Shown piece after piece: positions 27,972 through 37,466 of a stretch of DNA of 51,934 nucleotides. Source of the DNA: Candidatus Gastranaerophilales bacterium (lineage in GTDB: Bacteria > Cyanobacteriota > Vampirovibrionia > Gastranaerophilales > Gastranaerophilaceae); contig CALVHD010000013.1 of NCBI GenBank assembly GCA_944327245.1, forward strand, positions 1 to 51,934. Direction: 5' to 3'. Made by a program: the position numbers and the translations under genes. The notes under the pieces are model-generated. The model searched no databases. It was not told where the DNA came from and was given only the letters and a program-made list of their open reading frames with translations. How positions within the stretch are numbered: the first letter of the stretch is position 1; every line of letters begins with the position of its first letter.

Positions 27972-29105
27972 ATGAAATTTTCAGAAATTTTAAATTTATC
28001 TAATCTTTTTGATATTTCAAGAGATTTATATTCAAAAATCAGTTATTCAAGATTTTTCGAAAAATCAGGCAGGGCAATAATGCCTTTAAGATACTTTTTT
28101 GAATTAACTCATTTGTGCAACTTAAACTGCCCTTATTGTTATATTGGGGAAAATCGAAAAAAAGAAGAACTTTCAACAAAAAATTGGTTTGATATTATTA
28201 ATCAAATTCCTTTTTGGGGTTTTATAACTCTTGTTGGGGGTGAACCGTTAATTAGAGAAGATTTTTGTGAAATTTTAGAATATGCTTCAAAAAAAGTCCT
28301 AAGAAAAGTAAATGTTGTAACAAACGGAATTTTAATTGATGAAAAAATAATAAATAGTTTTATTAAATCAAAAATGCTTTTATTAAGCGTTTCATTGGAT
28401 GGTTGGGATAAAAACCACGATAAAAACAGAAAAAAAGAAGGCATTTTTAAAAAAATAACAAATAATTTAGATGAATTAAAAAAACAAATTATTTTTTCAA
28501 ATTCCAATTTAATGATTGATATTAAAACCATCATTTTAAAAAACAATCTGGAAGATATTTTAAAATTATACGAATATTGCACAAATCAAGGGTTTGAATT
28601 TTTATCTGTATCTTTTTTAAGAAACAATAATCTTAAACAAAATTCAATTTTATATGATAATTTTGATGAAATTTTTTATAAGCCAAATTATCCGATTGAA
28701 TTATATTTTGATTTAGATGAATTTAAAAGAATTTATCTTGAATTAAATAAAATGAAAAAATATTCTAAAACAAAAATTCGTTTCTCGCCAAAATTTGATA
28801 ATAAAAACCCTGAAATTGAATTAAAATTAATTGAAAATTTTTTCACAAAATACCCTAAAAAAAATATAAAAGAAATTTATCAACCTTGTTTATATCCTTT
28901 TTCGAACACAATAATAAATCCATCAGGGGATATTTATCCTTGTTTATCATATAAAATGGGTAATGTATTAGAACAAAAAATAATTGATATTATAAATAAC
29001 ACAAAATACAGATGTTTCAGAAAAAACTTAAAATACTCAAAAGTATTTTCATCATGTCAAATGTGTTGTGAATTAAAAGTCAGAAATATTGAGGAAAAAC
29101 AATGA
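27972..29105 (+). CDS. Radical SAM enzyme with SPASM/twitch-like C terminus
   Basis: This 377-aa enzyme has the [4Fe-4S] radical SAM motif at Cys49, Cys53 and Cys56 (CNLNCPYC), the GGEPL SAM-binding motif, and a C-terminal auxiliary-cluster region. That region has C-x12-G-x4-C (QPC to IYPC) followed by further Cys residues in SSCQMCC. The spacing matches SPASM/twitch domains of peptide-modifying and cofactor-making enzymes. The substrate is unknown. It starts 13 bases after recN, and its TGA stop overlaps the start of the M16 peptidase (ATGA), so the two are translationally coupled. No small precursor peptide gene is adjacent. Confidence 0.85.
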   Translation: MKFSEILNLSNLFDISRDLYSKISYSRFFEKSGRAIMPLRYFFELTHLCNLNCPYCYIGENRKKEELSTKNWFDIINQIPFWGFITLVGGEPLIREDFCEILEYASKKVLRKVNVVTNGILIDEKIINSFIKSKMLLLSVSLDGWDKNHDKNRKKEGIFKKITNNLDELKKQIIFSNSNLMIDIKTIILKNNLEDILKLYEYCTNQGFEFLSVSFLRNNNLKQNSILYDNFDEIFYKPNYPIELYFDLDEFKRIYLELNKMKKYSKTKIRFSPKFDNKNPEIELKLIENFFTKYPKKNIKEIYQPCLYPFSNTIINPSGDIYPCLSYKMGNVLEQKIIDIINNTKYRCFRKNLKYSKVFSSCQMCCELKVRNIEEKQ

Positions 29106-31732
29106 AAAAAATATCTATAGCAATTATGGTTTTAATTCTTGGCTTTAATATTACTTATGCTCTTGAAGAAGGCTTGAGTGTTAATAAACTTCCTTCAGGG
29201 CAAAAAGTTGTAATAAAAGAAGTTAAAGATAATCCTATTGTTAAAATTGATACTTGGATAAATACCGGTTCAATCAATGAAAATGACAAAAATAACGGCA
29301 TAAGCCATTTTTTAGAACATTTATTTTTTAAAGGAACAAAAAAATACCCAACAGGCGCTATGGATAAAATCTTGGATTCTAAAGGTGCAACAGTAAACGC
29401 TGCAACAAGTAAAGACTATACTCATTATTATATTCAAATTCCATCTAAAGATTTTGAATTAGCTCTTAATTTACACGCAGATATGCTGCAAAATCCACTA
29501 ATTCCAAGAAAAGAATTAGAACGTGAAAGACCTGTTGTTATTGAAGAAATTTCAAAAACAAAAGACAGTCCCCAAAATCGTATGTTTGACAATTTATATA
29601 CTGCCTTATATTCAAAATCAAATCATCCGTATAAAAGAACAATAATAGGAAAAAAAGAAGTTATTGAAACAATTACAAGGGAAGAAATCTTAGATTATTT
29701 TAATAAATTCTACACTCCTGATGCATACACAACAATAATTGTCGGTGATGTTGATAGCGCTGAAGCTCTTAAAAAAGTAGAAGCTGCTTTTAGTCAAAGA
29801 CAAAAAATGAAACAAGTAAAAATAAAATATCCGAAAGTAAAACCGCTTGATAAAATTGAGCGTGTTGATGAAGCTATGGATATTAATAAAACCCATATGT
29901 TGATTGGATTTTTAGCTCCAAAATTCTCAGATAATATTGATATGTATGCTCTTGATGTACTATCAACTATTTTAGCAAGCGGTAAAAGTTCAATTTTAAA
30001 TTCTGAATTAAAAGAAAATAAACAACTCGTTTTATCAATTTCAGCGGGTAATTATTCTCAAAAAGACAGTGGAATTTTCTATATTTATTCTACAATGGAG
30101 CCTGATAAAAAAGAACTTGTTGAAAAAGAAATTATATCTGAGCTTAAAAAAATATTAAACGGCAATTTTGATGAAAATATCATTACAAAAGCTAAAAATA
30201 TGATTAAAACAGACACATATTACTCCCGTGAATCAATTTCCAATATTAGTGATGATTTAGGCTATGATTTTACTTTTATACAAGATGAAAATTTTTATGA
30301 AAATTACCTAAAAAATATTGATAAAATTACAAAAGCTGATATTGTTAATGCTGCAAAAAAATATATTTTGCTCGATAAATACGTTATTTCAACAGTTCAT
30401 CCTAATGGATTTAAAAAAGTCAGCAATGTTGAAAATAAAAAAGAAGATAATTATGTAAAAGTTCTTGAAACTAAAAATAACACTAAAAAAGTTCAATTTC
30501 CAAACGGCGCAACTTTAATCACTAAAAATAAAAAAACAAATTCTATAATTGCGCTAGATATTTCAATTAAAGGTTCAAAAGCAGTTGAAAAAAAACCTCT
30601 AAGTGCCATGTTAAGTGCGCTTTGCGCTAAATGCGGAACACAAAACTATACAAACAGTCAACTCGCTCAATTTTTAGATGAAAACGGCATAAAATTAGCT
30701 CTAACTGTAACAAACGATGTTTATTCAATTGTTCTTCAAACTACAAAAGATAATCTTGATAAAGCATTCATTGCGCTGGACGAAGTTATGAATAAACCCT
30801 TATTTATAGACAGTGAAATTGAAAAAATTAAACAAAGAACAATTCAAGAAACAAAAGGAATTTCAGATAATCCTTCAAGTTATGTTTTTGATGAATTTAA
30901 AAAATTAGCCTTTCCAAATACAATATACGGACAAAATTCAACATTTATATTAAATAATATCAATAAGGTTACAAGAGGAGATATTATTGAATATTATTCA
31001 AATATATTTAACCCTGAAAATATGACTATATCTGTTGTTGGAGATATTGACGAAAATTATTTAATTAATAAATTAAATTCTATTATTAAAAAACCAAAAA
31101 ATGCTAAAAAATTCTCTTACACAGATTATAAATACACACCCTTTAGACCCTCTAATAATGTGCAAACAACCTTATACAAAGATGAGGTTCAAGCAAATTG
31201 GATGACATTAGGATATAAAATTTGTTCTGTTCAAAATAGAAAAGAAATTGCAACTCTAAATGTTATAAATGCAATTTTAGGCGAAGGAATGTCAAGCAGA
31301 TTATTTCGAAAATTAAGAGAAGAACAAGGCTTAGCTTACACAGTAGGCTCAACCATAAATACAAATATGAAAGACGGAGCCTTTATAACCTATATCGGAA
31401 CAAATGAAAAAAGTATAGATAAAGCAAAACAAGAAATTTTAAACCAGATTGAAATCCTAAAAACAGAAATGGTAACAACTCAAGAATTAACAGATGCTAA
31501 AAATAAAATTTTAGGTCAATTGTTGATGTCTTTAGAAACAAACATGGAAGAAGCAGACATGTTAGGATGGTATAATATTTTAGGCAAAAATTTAAATGGT
31601 TTTGATGAATATAAAGAAATGATAATGAATGTATCACAAAGCGATGTTATCGAAATAGCAAACAAATATTTTTCCAAACCCTATATTTACACCGTTGTAA
31701 AAGCTAAAAAAAATTCTAAATCATTAAAATAA
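29102..31732 (+). CDS. Exported M16 (insulinase-like) double-domain peptidase
   Basis: This 876-aa zinc peptidase starts with a signal peptide (MKKISIAIMVLILGF, cleavage near ITYA-LE), so it works outside the cytoplasm. The N-terminal half has the inverted zinc motif HFLEH (69-73) with the third ligand around Glu149 (PVVIEEISK). The second M16 half (from about residue 460) lacks the motif but keeps the LREEQGLAYTVG element that binds substrate. This is the active-plus-inactive layout of PqqL and processing peptidases. It is co-translated with the radical SAM gene. Confidence 0.92.
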   Translation: MKKISIAIMVLILGFNITYALEEGLSVNKLPSGQKVVIKEVKDNPIVKIDTWINTGSINENDKNNGISHFLEHLFFKGTKKYPTGAMDKILDSKGATVNAATSKDYTHYYIQIPSKDFELALNLHADMLQNPLIPRKELERERPVVIEEISKTKDSPQNRMFDNLYTALYSKSNHPYKRTIIGKKEVIETITREEILDYFNKFYTPDAYTTIIVGDVDSAEALKKVEAAFSQRQKMKQVKIKYPKVKPLDKIERVDEAMDINKTHMLIGFLAPKFSDNIDMYALDVLSTILASGKSSILNSELKENKQLVLSISAGNYSQKDSGIFYIYSTMEPDKKELVEKEIISELKKILNGNFDENIITKAKNMIKTDTYYSRESISNISDDLGYDFTFIQDENFYENYLKNIDKITKADIVNAAKKYILLDKYVISTVHPNGFKKVSNVENKKEDNYVKVLETKNNTKKVQFPNGATLITKNKKTNSIIALDISIKGSKAVEKKPLSAMLSALCAKCGTQNYTNSQLAQFLDENGIKLALTVTNDVYSIVLQTTKDNLDKAFIALDEVMNKPLFIDSEIEKIKQRTIQETKGISDNPSSYVFDEFKKLAFPNTIYGQNSTFILNNINKVTRGDIIEYYSNIFNPENMTISVVGDIDENYLINKLNSIIKKPKNAKKFSYTDYKYTPFRPSNNVQTTLYKDEVQANWMTLGYKICSVQNRKEIATLNVINAILGEGMSSRLFRKLREEQGLAYTVGSTINTNMKDGAFITYIGTNEKSIDKAKQEILNQIEILKTEMVTTQELTDAKNKILGQLLMSLETNMEEADMLGWYNILGKNLNGFDEYKEMIMNVSQSDVIEIANKYFSKPYIYTVVKAKKNSKSLK

Positions 31733-31805
31733 GATTAATTTTAGAAGTTTTTTAAAAAAACCTTATAAAATGAAAATATAAGAAATATTTTTTGAGGTTT
31801 TTATT

Positions 31806-34379
31806 ATGTTCGATAATTTCACTGATTCATCAAAAGAATTAATTTATAATGCCCAAAATACAGCCATGGAAAATCATAATACTTTGATTGAACCTGTGCA
31901 TATTTTAATGAGTATGACACAAACAAATATTGATAGCGTTATAAATTTGTTTCAAGAATTAAAACTAAATACTAATTTATTTAATTCCGATGTTAAAAAC
32001 GCCATGAATAATTTAGCTAAAACTGCTGAAATTACAGATAAAATCTTTTTTAGCCAAAATTGTTTAAAAATGTTTGAATTAGCAGCTAAAAAAGCAAAAG
32101 AAATGAAAGACAGTTTTGTTTCGCCTGAACATCTTTTATTAGCTATTGCTAATTGCGATGAATCAGACTTAAAAAGAATAATTGAAAAATATCAATTAAA
32201 CGATACAAAAATATTAACCGCCATAAAAAAAATAAGGGGGGATAAAAAAGTGGATACAAAAAACGCTGATGAAGATTTTAAAATATTGGAAAAATTCTCT
32301 GTAGATTTAACAAAACTAGCTCAAGACGGGAAACTTGACCCTGTAATCGGCAGAGATGAAGAAATAAGAAGAATAATTCAAGTTCTAAACCGTAGAAGCA
32401 AAAATAATCCTTGTTTAATAGGTGAAGCCGGTGTTGGTAAAACCGCAATTGTTGAAGGTTTAGCTCAAAGAATTATAAGAGGAGATGTTCCTGAAAGCTT
32501 AAAAAACACAACTTTGATTTCGCTTGATATGGGCGCATTAATTGCAGGCGCTAAATATCGTGGTGAATTTGAAGAAAGACTTAAAAAAGTTCTAAAAGAG
32601 GTTGAAAAATCAGACGGTCAAATCATCATGTTTATTGATGAATTACACACTGTTGTGGGTGCCGGAGGAGCTGAAGGTACGTCCGATGCAGGCAATCTTT
32701 TAAAACCAATGCTTGCTCGTGGCGCAATAAGAACAGTAGGCGCTACTACAATTAATGAATACAGAAAATATATTGAAAAAGATCCGGCTTTAGAACGTCG
32801 TTTCCAACCTATTTTAGTAGATGAACCTTCAATAGATGATACAATATCAATCCTTAGAGGTTTAAAAGATAAATATGAAGTACACCACGGCATAAGAATT
32901 AAAGATTCAGCGCTGGTTGCTGCAGCTAAATTATCAGCAAGATATATTACAGACAGATTTCTTCCTGATAAAGCAATTGACCTTGTAGATGAAGCTTCAA
33001 GTGCTGTTAGGATTGAAATTGATTCAATGCCTGAAGAATTAGATAAATTAGAAAGACAAAAACTTCAATTACAAATTGAACTGCAATCCTTAAAAGATGA
33101 TAATGATGAAGAAAAAATCCAAAAAGTTCAAAAAATGCTTGATGAAACAGATAGTAAAGTTCAAGTATTAAAAGCCCAATGGGAAAAAGAAAAATCATCA
33201 ATAAAAGGTGAAACAGGCATTAAAACAGAAATTGAACAAACTAAACACGAAATTGAAAAAGCTCAAAGAGAATACAATCTTGAACTTGCCGCAAAATTAA
33301 AATACGGCAAATTGCCTGAATTAGAAGCACAATTAAAAGAATGTAAAAATCAAGAACATAAAAATACATTATTAAAAGAAGAAATAGATGAAGAAGATAT
33401 AGCTGAAATTATTTCAAAATGGACGGGTGTACCTGTTTCAAAGCTGGTTGAAGAAGAAAGTCAAAAGCTTTTAGATATGGAAAACACTATTCACAGCCAA
33501 GTTATCGGTCAAGATGAAGCAGTTAATGTTATATCAGATGCTATAAGACGTGCAAGAAGCGGTTTGGCCGATCCAAAAAGACCTATAGGAACATTCTTGT
33601 TTTTAGGTCCTACAGGGGTAGGTAAAACAGAACTTGCTAAAGCTTTAGCTAAGTTTATGTTTTTAGATGAAAACAGCTTAATCAGAATAGATATGTCAGA
33701 ATACATGGAAAAACATTCAGTAGCAAGATTAATTGGTGCGCCTCCAGGGTATGTCGGTTACGATGAAGGCGGACAATTAACCGAAGCAGTAAGAAAAAAA
33801 CCATATTCAGTTATCCTTTTTGATGAAATTGAAAAAGCTCATCCTGATGTATTTAATATCATGCTTCAAATTTTTGATGATGGCAGATTAACAGATTCAA
33901 AAGGAAGAACAGTTGATTTCAAAAATACAATAATAATTTTAACATCTAATATAGGCTCAAATATTATTCTTGATAATGCTCTAAAAGGAAATACGGCAAA
34001 TAAAGAACAAATAAAAGAAGAAATAAGTCAAAAATTAAGAGAATATTTTAAACCTGAATTTTTAAACAGAATTGATGAAACTATATTCTTTGATGCTCTA
34101 AAATTAGAAGACTTATCAAAAATTGTCGATATCCAAGTTCAATATTTGAAAAAATTACTTGAAGAAAGAAAAATTGAAATTGAAATCACACAAGAAGCTA
34201 AAGAACAATTAGCCATTGCAGGATATAATCCTATGTATGGTGCAAGACCATTAAAAAGAACAATAAGACAATTAATTGAAAACCCTCTATCAAAAGCTTT
34301 ATTAAAAGGTGATTTTGATGATGGGGATAAAATAAAAATTAATTATGTTAATGATGAATTCAAATTCTCTAAAATATAA
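31806..34379 (+). CDS. ClpB protein disaggregase
   Basis: This Hsp100 AAA+ chaperone works with DnaK to pull apart aggregates. It has 857 aa. An N-terminal Clp domain is followed by AAA-1 with GEAGVGKT at about residue 206, the long coiled-coil M domain (about 400-530) that distinguishes ClpB from ClpA/C, AAA-2 with GPTGVGKT at 601, and a C-terminal D2-small domain ([19 protein letters not shown]). GAGG precedes the ATG. It has its own 73-base upstream gap with TATAAA, no CIRCE element, and a strong terminator after it. Confidence 0.97.
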   Translation: MFDNFTDSSKELIYNAQNTAMENHNTLIEPVHILMSMTQTNIDSVINLFQELKLNTNLFNSDVKNAMNNLAKTAEITDKIFFSQNCLKMFELAAKKAKEMKDSFVSPEHLLLAIANCDESDLKRIIEKYQLNDTKILTAIKKIRGDKKVDTKNADEDFKILEKFSVDLTKLAQDGKLDPVIGRDEEIRRIIQVLNRRSKNNPCLIGEAGVGKTAIVEGLAQRIIRGDVPESLKNTTLISLDMGALIAGAKYRGEFEERLKKVLKEVEKSDGQIIMFIDELHTVVGAGGAEGTSDAGNLLKPMLARGAIRTVGATTINEYRKYIEKDPALERRFQPILVDEPSIDDTISILRGLKDKYEVHHGIRIKDSALVAAAKLSARYITDRFLPDKAIDLVDEASSAVRIEIDSMPEELDKLERQKLQLQIELQSLKDDNDEEKIQKVQKMLDETDSKVQVLKAQWEKEKSSIKGETGIKTEIEQTKHEIEKAQREYNLELAAKLKYGKLPELEAQLKECKNQEHKNTLLKEEIDEEDIAEIISKWTGVPVSKLVEEESQKLLDMENTIHSQVIGQDEAVNVISDAIRRARSGLADPKRPIGTFLFLGPTGVGKTELAKALAKFMFLDENSLIRIDMSEYMEKHSVARLIGAPPGYVGYDEGGQLTEAVRKKPYSVILFDEIEKAHPDVFNIMLQIFDDGRLTDSKGRTVDFKNTIIILTSNIGSNIILDNALKGNTANKEQIKEEISQKLREYFKPEFLNRIDETIFFDALKLEDLSKIVDIQVQYLKKLLEERKIEIEITQEAKEQLAIAGYNPMYGARPLKRTIRQLIENPLSKALLKGDFDDGDKIKINYVNDEFKFSKI

Positions 34380-34383
34380 TGAT

Positions 34384-34411
34384 AAAAGGTTGGAAATACT
34401 TCCAACCTTTT
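34384..34411 (+). terminator. Terminator after clpB
   Basis: A perfect twelve-base-pair stem, AAAAGGTTGGAA with TTCCAACCTTTT, with a four-base loop (ATAC), begins four bases after the clpB stop and ends in a T run. Confidence 0.9.
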
Positions 34412-34465
34412 AATTTACTTATTTGCCAGACCATAATAAATAATGTTATTATTTAGCCAAACTTT

Positions 34466-35128
34466 ATGGAATTAAAAAATTTAACAAAAAATATTTATAA
34501 TGGTTTTTTAGACATGATTTATAAGAAAAAATGTCTAATTTGCGGTTGTTCAAAAACCGATGATTTACTGTGTAAAACTTGTTTAAAAGATGTTCAATTC
34601 TTATCATATTTTGCACATAAATTTTACGAAAAAATTCCTATATATTCTGCTACGATTTATGATAAAAATGTTAAATCTTTAATTCAAATGTTAAAATTTA
34701 AACACAAAAAATCAGCAGCAAAACCCTTATCAAACATTCTTTTTAGCTATTTTAAAAAATTAAATTTAAAAGATGATTATATAATTGTTTATCCTCCGAG
34801 TTTTTTCATAAAATCGGCTCAAAGAGGCTACAATCATATGTTTTTAATAGCTAAAGAATTTTCAAAATTAACAGATTTTAAAATAAATAAAAATTTAATA
34901 AAAAAAATAAAACCCACAAAACCCCAATATAAAGTAAAAGACAGAAGAAAAAACATAAAAGGAAGTTTTAAAATCAATCAAAAAGAACTCTTAAAACTAA
35001 AAGACAAAAAACTTCTCTTAATTGATGATATAACAACATCAGGAGCAACTTTAGAAGAAATTATAAATTGTTTTTTAAAACTAAATTTTAATAATATAAC
35101 TTGTCTTACAATTTCAAAAACTAAATAA
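34466..35128 (+). CDS. ComF/GntX-family phosphoribosyltransferase-like protein
   Basis: This 220-aa protein has a zinc-finger-like N terminus (Cys23, Cys26, Cys36, Cys39) followed by a phosphoribosyltransferase fold with the PRPP loop LLIDDITTSGAT. This is the ComF layout. ComF is needed for DNA uptake in naturally competent bacteria, but family members are widespread and the reaction is unknown. No other competence gene is in the window. It stands between the clpB terminator and the candidate origin. Confidence 0.85.
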   Translation: MELKNLTKNIYNGFLDMIYKKKCLICGCSKTDDLLCKTCLKDVQFLSYFAHKFYEKIPIYSATIYDKNVKSLIQMLKFKHKKSAAKPLSNILFSYFKKLNLKDDYIIVYPPSFFIKSAQRGYNHMFLIAKEFSKLTDFKINKNLIKKIKPTKPQYKVKDRRKNIKGSFKINQKELLKLKDKKLLLIDDITTSGATLEEIINCFLKLNFNNITCLTISKTK

Positions 35129-35363
35129 TTAATCTTGTGCATTGATTGTGGAAAAATTACACAAGTTATACACAAGAAAAAATTCAAGCATAATAACACT
35201 TTCAAGGTCTTTTGCACAAATATTTTGTCTTTATTATAAATTATTAATTTTATATATAAAAATATATTATTATATATAATATAAAGTTTTAAAAAAGTTT
35301 CAAATAGAAGTAATTTGTATCTTTTTTTGTTTTTATACTATAATTTTAGAATGATAAACTAAA
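35129..35363. other. Candidate chromosomal replication origin (oriC)
   Basis: This 235-base gene-free gap upstream of dnaN holds three exact matches to the DnaA box TTWTNCACA: TTTTCCACA on the minus strand at 35147-35155, TTATACACA at 35166-35174 and TTTTGCACA at 35210-35218. A weaker fourth lies at 35136-35144. They are followed by about 60 bases of almost pure A/T (35226-35285), as expected of an unwinding element. dnaN and mnmG (gidA), both classical origin neighbours, are immediately to the right, and origins beside dnaN are known in cyanobacteria. An alternative is DnaA control of dnaN only. Confidence 0.6.
35315..35344 (+). promoter_or_regulatory. Probable dnaN promoter
   Basis: TTGTAT at 35315-35320 and TATAAT at 35339-35344 are separated by 18 bases. 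The start point would fall near 35351, within reach of the GTG start at 35379. The -35 is weak. Confidence 0.45.
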
Positions 35364-35378
35364 ATGGAGAAATTGCCA

Positions 35379-36503
35379 GTGGAAATAGTTTTAAATAAAG
35401 AAGATTTTTCAAACGGAATTAAAATTGTTGAAAAAGTTACATCACAAAAAGCAATTCAACCAATACTTTCTAATATTTTAATTGAAACAGTATCACAAGA
35501 CAGAATAAGATTTTGTGCAACAGATTTAAATCTTGCAATAAATTATAAAACTCAAGCTGAAGTTATAAAAGAAGGTTCAATAACCTTAAGTGCAAAAAAA
35601 ATATCTGAAATTGTTTCAAAATTATCATCAAGTGAAGTTAGCCTTAAAACAATTGAAGATGGTGAAAATATTAAAATTAAAAGCGGTAAAACAGAATTTG
35701 ATTTAATAGGATTAAGTGCAAGAGAATTTCCAAAAGTTTTAGATGGAATTCAAGAAGAAGAATTTAAAACAGTAATTTTAAATAAAAATGAATTTGCAAA
35801 AGCTGTTAAACAAGTTATTTTTGCAGTATCTCTTCAAGAAACTCAGGCGGTTTTAACCGGCGTTTGTTTTAATATTGAAAATAATACTCTTGAACTTGCT
35901 GCAACTGATGGAAATCGTTTAACAAGGGTTCAAAAAGAAATTGAAACACCAATTGACGAAGCTTGTAATTTTATTGTTCCGGCTAAAACCCTGCAAGAAG
36001 TTTTAAGAATTTCATCAATTATTGATGATGAAAAAATTACAATTAAAATTCAAAAAAACAAAATTCTTTTTGAATTTGAAAATTTAGCTTTTCAATCAAG
36101 ATTAATTGATGGTGTTTATCCTAAATATCAACAATTAATTCCTTCTGAAAGTGAAAAGAAAATAATAGTAGATAGGGTTGAGTTAATTAATTCTATTGAA
36201 AGAGTATCTGTTATGGTTAATGATAGAACAAATGTTGTAAGGTTTAATTTTAGCCAAGGACAACTGGAAATTATGGCAGATACACCCGAAGCAGGACGTT
36301 CTAAAGATTATATTGATATTCAATATGATTTTGATGATATGTTGACGGCTTTTAATTATAAGTATGTATTGGATGGTTTAAAGAATATGGATTCTAAAAA
36401 AGTTGAAATAGAAATTTCAGATGTTTTAGCAGCTTCTATTTTTAAACCGCAAGAAGATAACAGTAATTACATTTGTTTAATTATGCCTGTTAAAGTTCAA
36501 TAG
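35379..36503 (+). CDS. DNA polymerase III beta sliding clamp
   Basis: This ring-shaped clamp tethers the replicative polymerase to DNA. The frame is open from an ATG at 35364, but that codon lacks a ribosome site. The GTG at 35379 has GGAG nine bases ahead and places the first residues (MEIVLNKEDF) where DnaN proteins normally begin, giving 374 aa. Three clamp repeats are present: LNKEDF, LNKNEFAKAVKQVIFAVS, and the third with VDRVELINSIERVS. The C terminus YICLIMPVKVQ matches the family. dnaA and recF are not adjacent. Confidence 0.96.
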   Translation: MEIVLNKEDFSNGIKIVEKVTSQKAIQPILSNILIETVSQDRIRFCATDLNLAINYKTQAEVIKEGSITLSAKKISEIVSKLSSSEVSLKTIEDGENIKIKSGKTEFDLIGLSAREFPKVLDGIQEEEFKTVILNKNEFAKAVKQVIFAVSLQETQAVLTGVCFNIENNTLELAATDGNRLTRVQKEIETPIDEACNFIVPAKTLQEVLRISSIIDDEKITIKIQKNKILFEFENLAFQSRLIDGVYPKYQQLIPSESEKKIIVDRVELINSIERVSVMVNDRTNVVRFNFSQGQLEIMADTPEAGRSKDYIDIQYDFDDMLTAFNYKYVLDGLKNMDSKKVEIEISDVLAASIFKPQEDNSNYICLIMPVKVQ

Positions 36504-36511
36504 GAAATATT

Positions 36512-37444
36512 ATGAAAGTCAGTGTTAAAACTCCAGCAACAATAGCAAACCTTGGACCCGGATTTGATTCTTTTGGATTAGCTTTACCTTTGTATAATGT
36601 TGTTTCTGTTGAAGAAACAGTACTTCCAGGGTCAGGTATTGAAATTAACATAATAAACGAAAAAAATAATGAAAAATCAGAGTTGGCTGATGTTCCTACC
36701 GATAAAACAAATATAGTCTATAAAGCAATTGAATTATTATATAATTTTATAGGTCAGGTACCAAACGAGTTAAAAATAACAATTAAAACTCAAATTCCTA
36801 TTTCAAGAGGTTTAGGTTCATCATCATCTGTTATTGTGGGTGGTTTAATTGCAGCAAACGAGCTTTTAGGCAGACCTGCAGATGAAAAAGTTTTGATGTC
36901 AATAGCAACAGAAATTGAAGGACACCCTGATAATATTACTCCTGCTTTTATAGGCGGAGTTACAATGTCATCTTGGGAAGAAGACGGATCTGTTGTATAT
37001 AGAAAACTGCCTTGGAATGATGACTGGAAATTAATGGTTTGTATTCCTGATTATGAATTAAATACGGAAATTTCTCGTTCCGTTTTACCAAAAGAAGTTC
37101 CAATGTCATCTGCTATTCATAATTTAAAAAGAAGCGCTATGTTTGTTGATGCTCTTTATAATAAAGATGAAGAACTTTTAAAATTAGCACTAAAAGACAA
37201 ACTGCACCAGCCATACAGAGAAAAATTAGTCCCCGGATTATCTGATATTATGAATAATTTAAAACACATAAATGGTGTTATAGGTACTGTTTTGTGCGGT
37301 GCAGGACCTGCAATTTTGGTTATTTATAATGGAATCGGTGTTGGTGATATTAAAGAAGTTGTTTCAAGCAGCTGGAGTTATTTTAATGTTGAGACAAATT
37401 TCTTGAATTTGCCGATTGAAAAACAAGGTGCTGTCATTTTGTAA
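36512..37444 (+). CDS. Homoserine kinase
   Basis: This GHMP-family kinase phosphorylates L-homoserine on the way to threonine. It has 310 aa. PATIANLGPGFDSFGLAL at the N terminus, the ATP loop PISRGLGSSSSVIVGG and the C-terminal GTVLCGAGPAILVI are characteristic of ThrB. AGGAAAT precedes the ATG, eight bases after dnaN. The other threonine genes (hom, thrC) are not in the window, so co-transcription with dnaN and mnmG looks like packing rather than pathway logic. Confidence 0.95.
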   Translation: MKVSVKTPATIANLGPGFDSFGLALPLYNVVSVEETVLPGSGIEINIINEKNNEKSELADVPTDKTNIVYKAIELLYNFIGQVPNELKITIKTQIPISRGLGSSSSVIVGGLIAANELLGRPADEKVLMSIATEIEGHPDNITPAFIGGVTMSSWEEDGSVVYRKLPWNDDWKLMVCIPDYELNTEISRSVLPKEVPMSSAIHNLKRSAMFVDALYNKDEELLKLALKDKLHQPYREKLVPGLSDIMNNLKHINGVIGTVLCGAGPAILVIYNGIGVGDIKEVVSSSWSYFNVETNFLNLPIEKQGAVIL

Positions 37445-37466
37445 GATATTAAGGAATGGTTAAATA

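Noticed and set aside
28202-28582. 126-codon antisense frame inside the radical SAM gene
   Set aside because: It is the shadow of a well-supported gene with intact catalytic motifs on the other strand, and its own product is low-complexity and hydrophobic.
25481-31805. RiPP precursor peptide near the radical SAM gene
   Set aside because: The gaps around it (13 bases before it, none after it, 73 after the peptidase) hold no short frame with a ribosome site.
31733-31805. CIRCE element upstream of clpB
   Set aside because: No TTAGCACTC/GAGTGCTAA-like inverted repeat is seen, nor upstream of hsp20.
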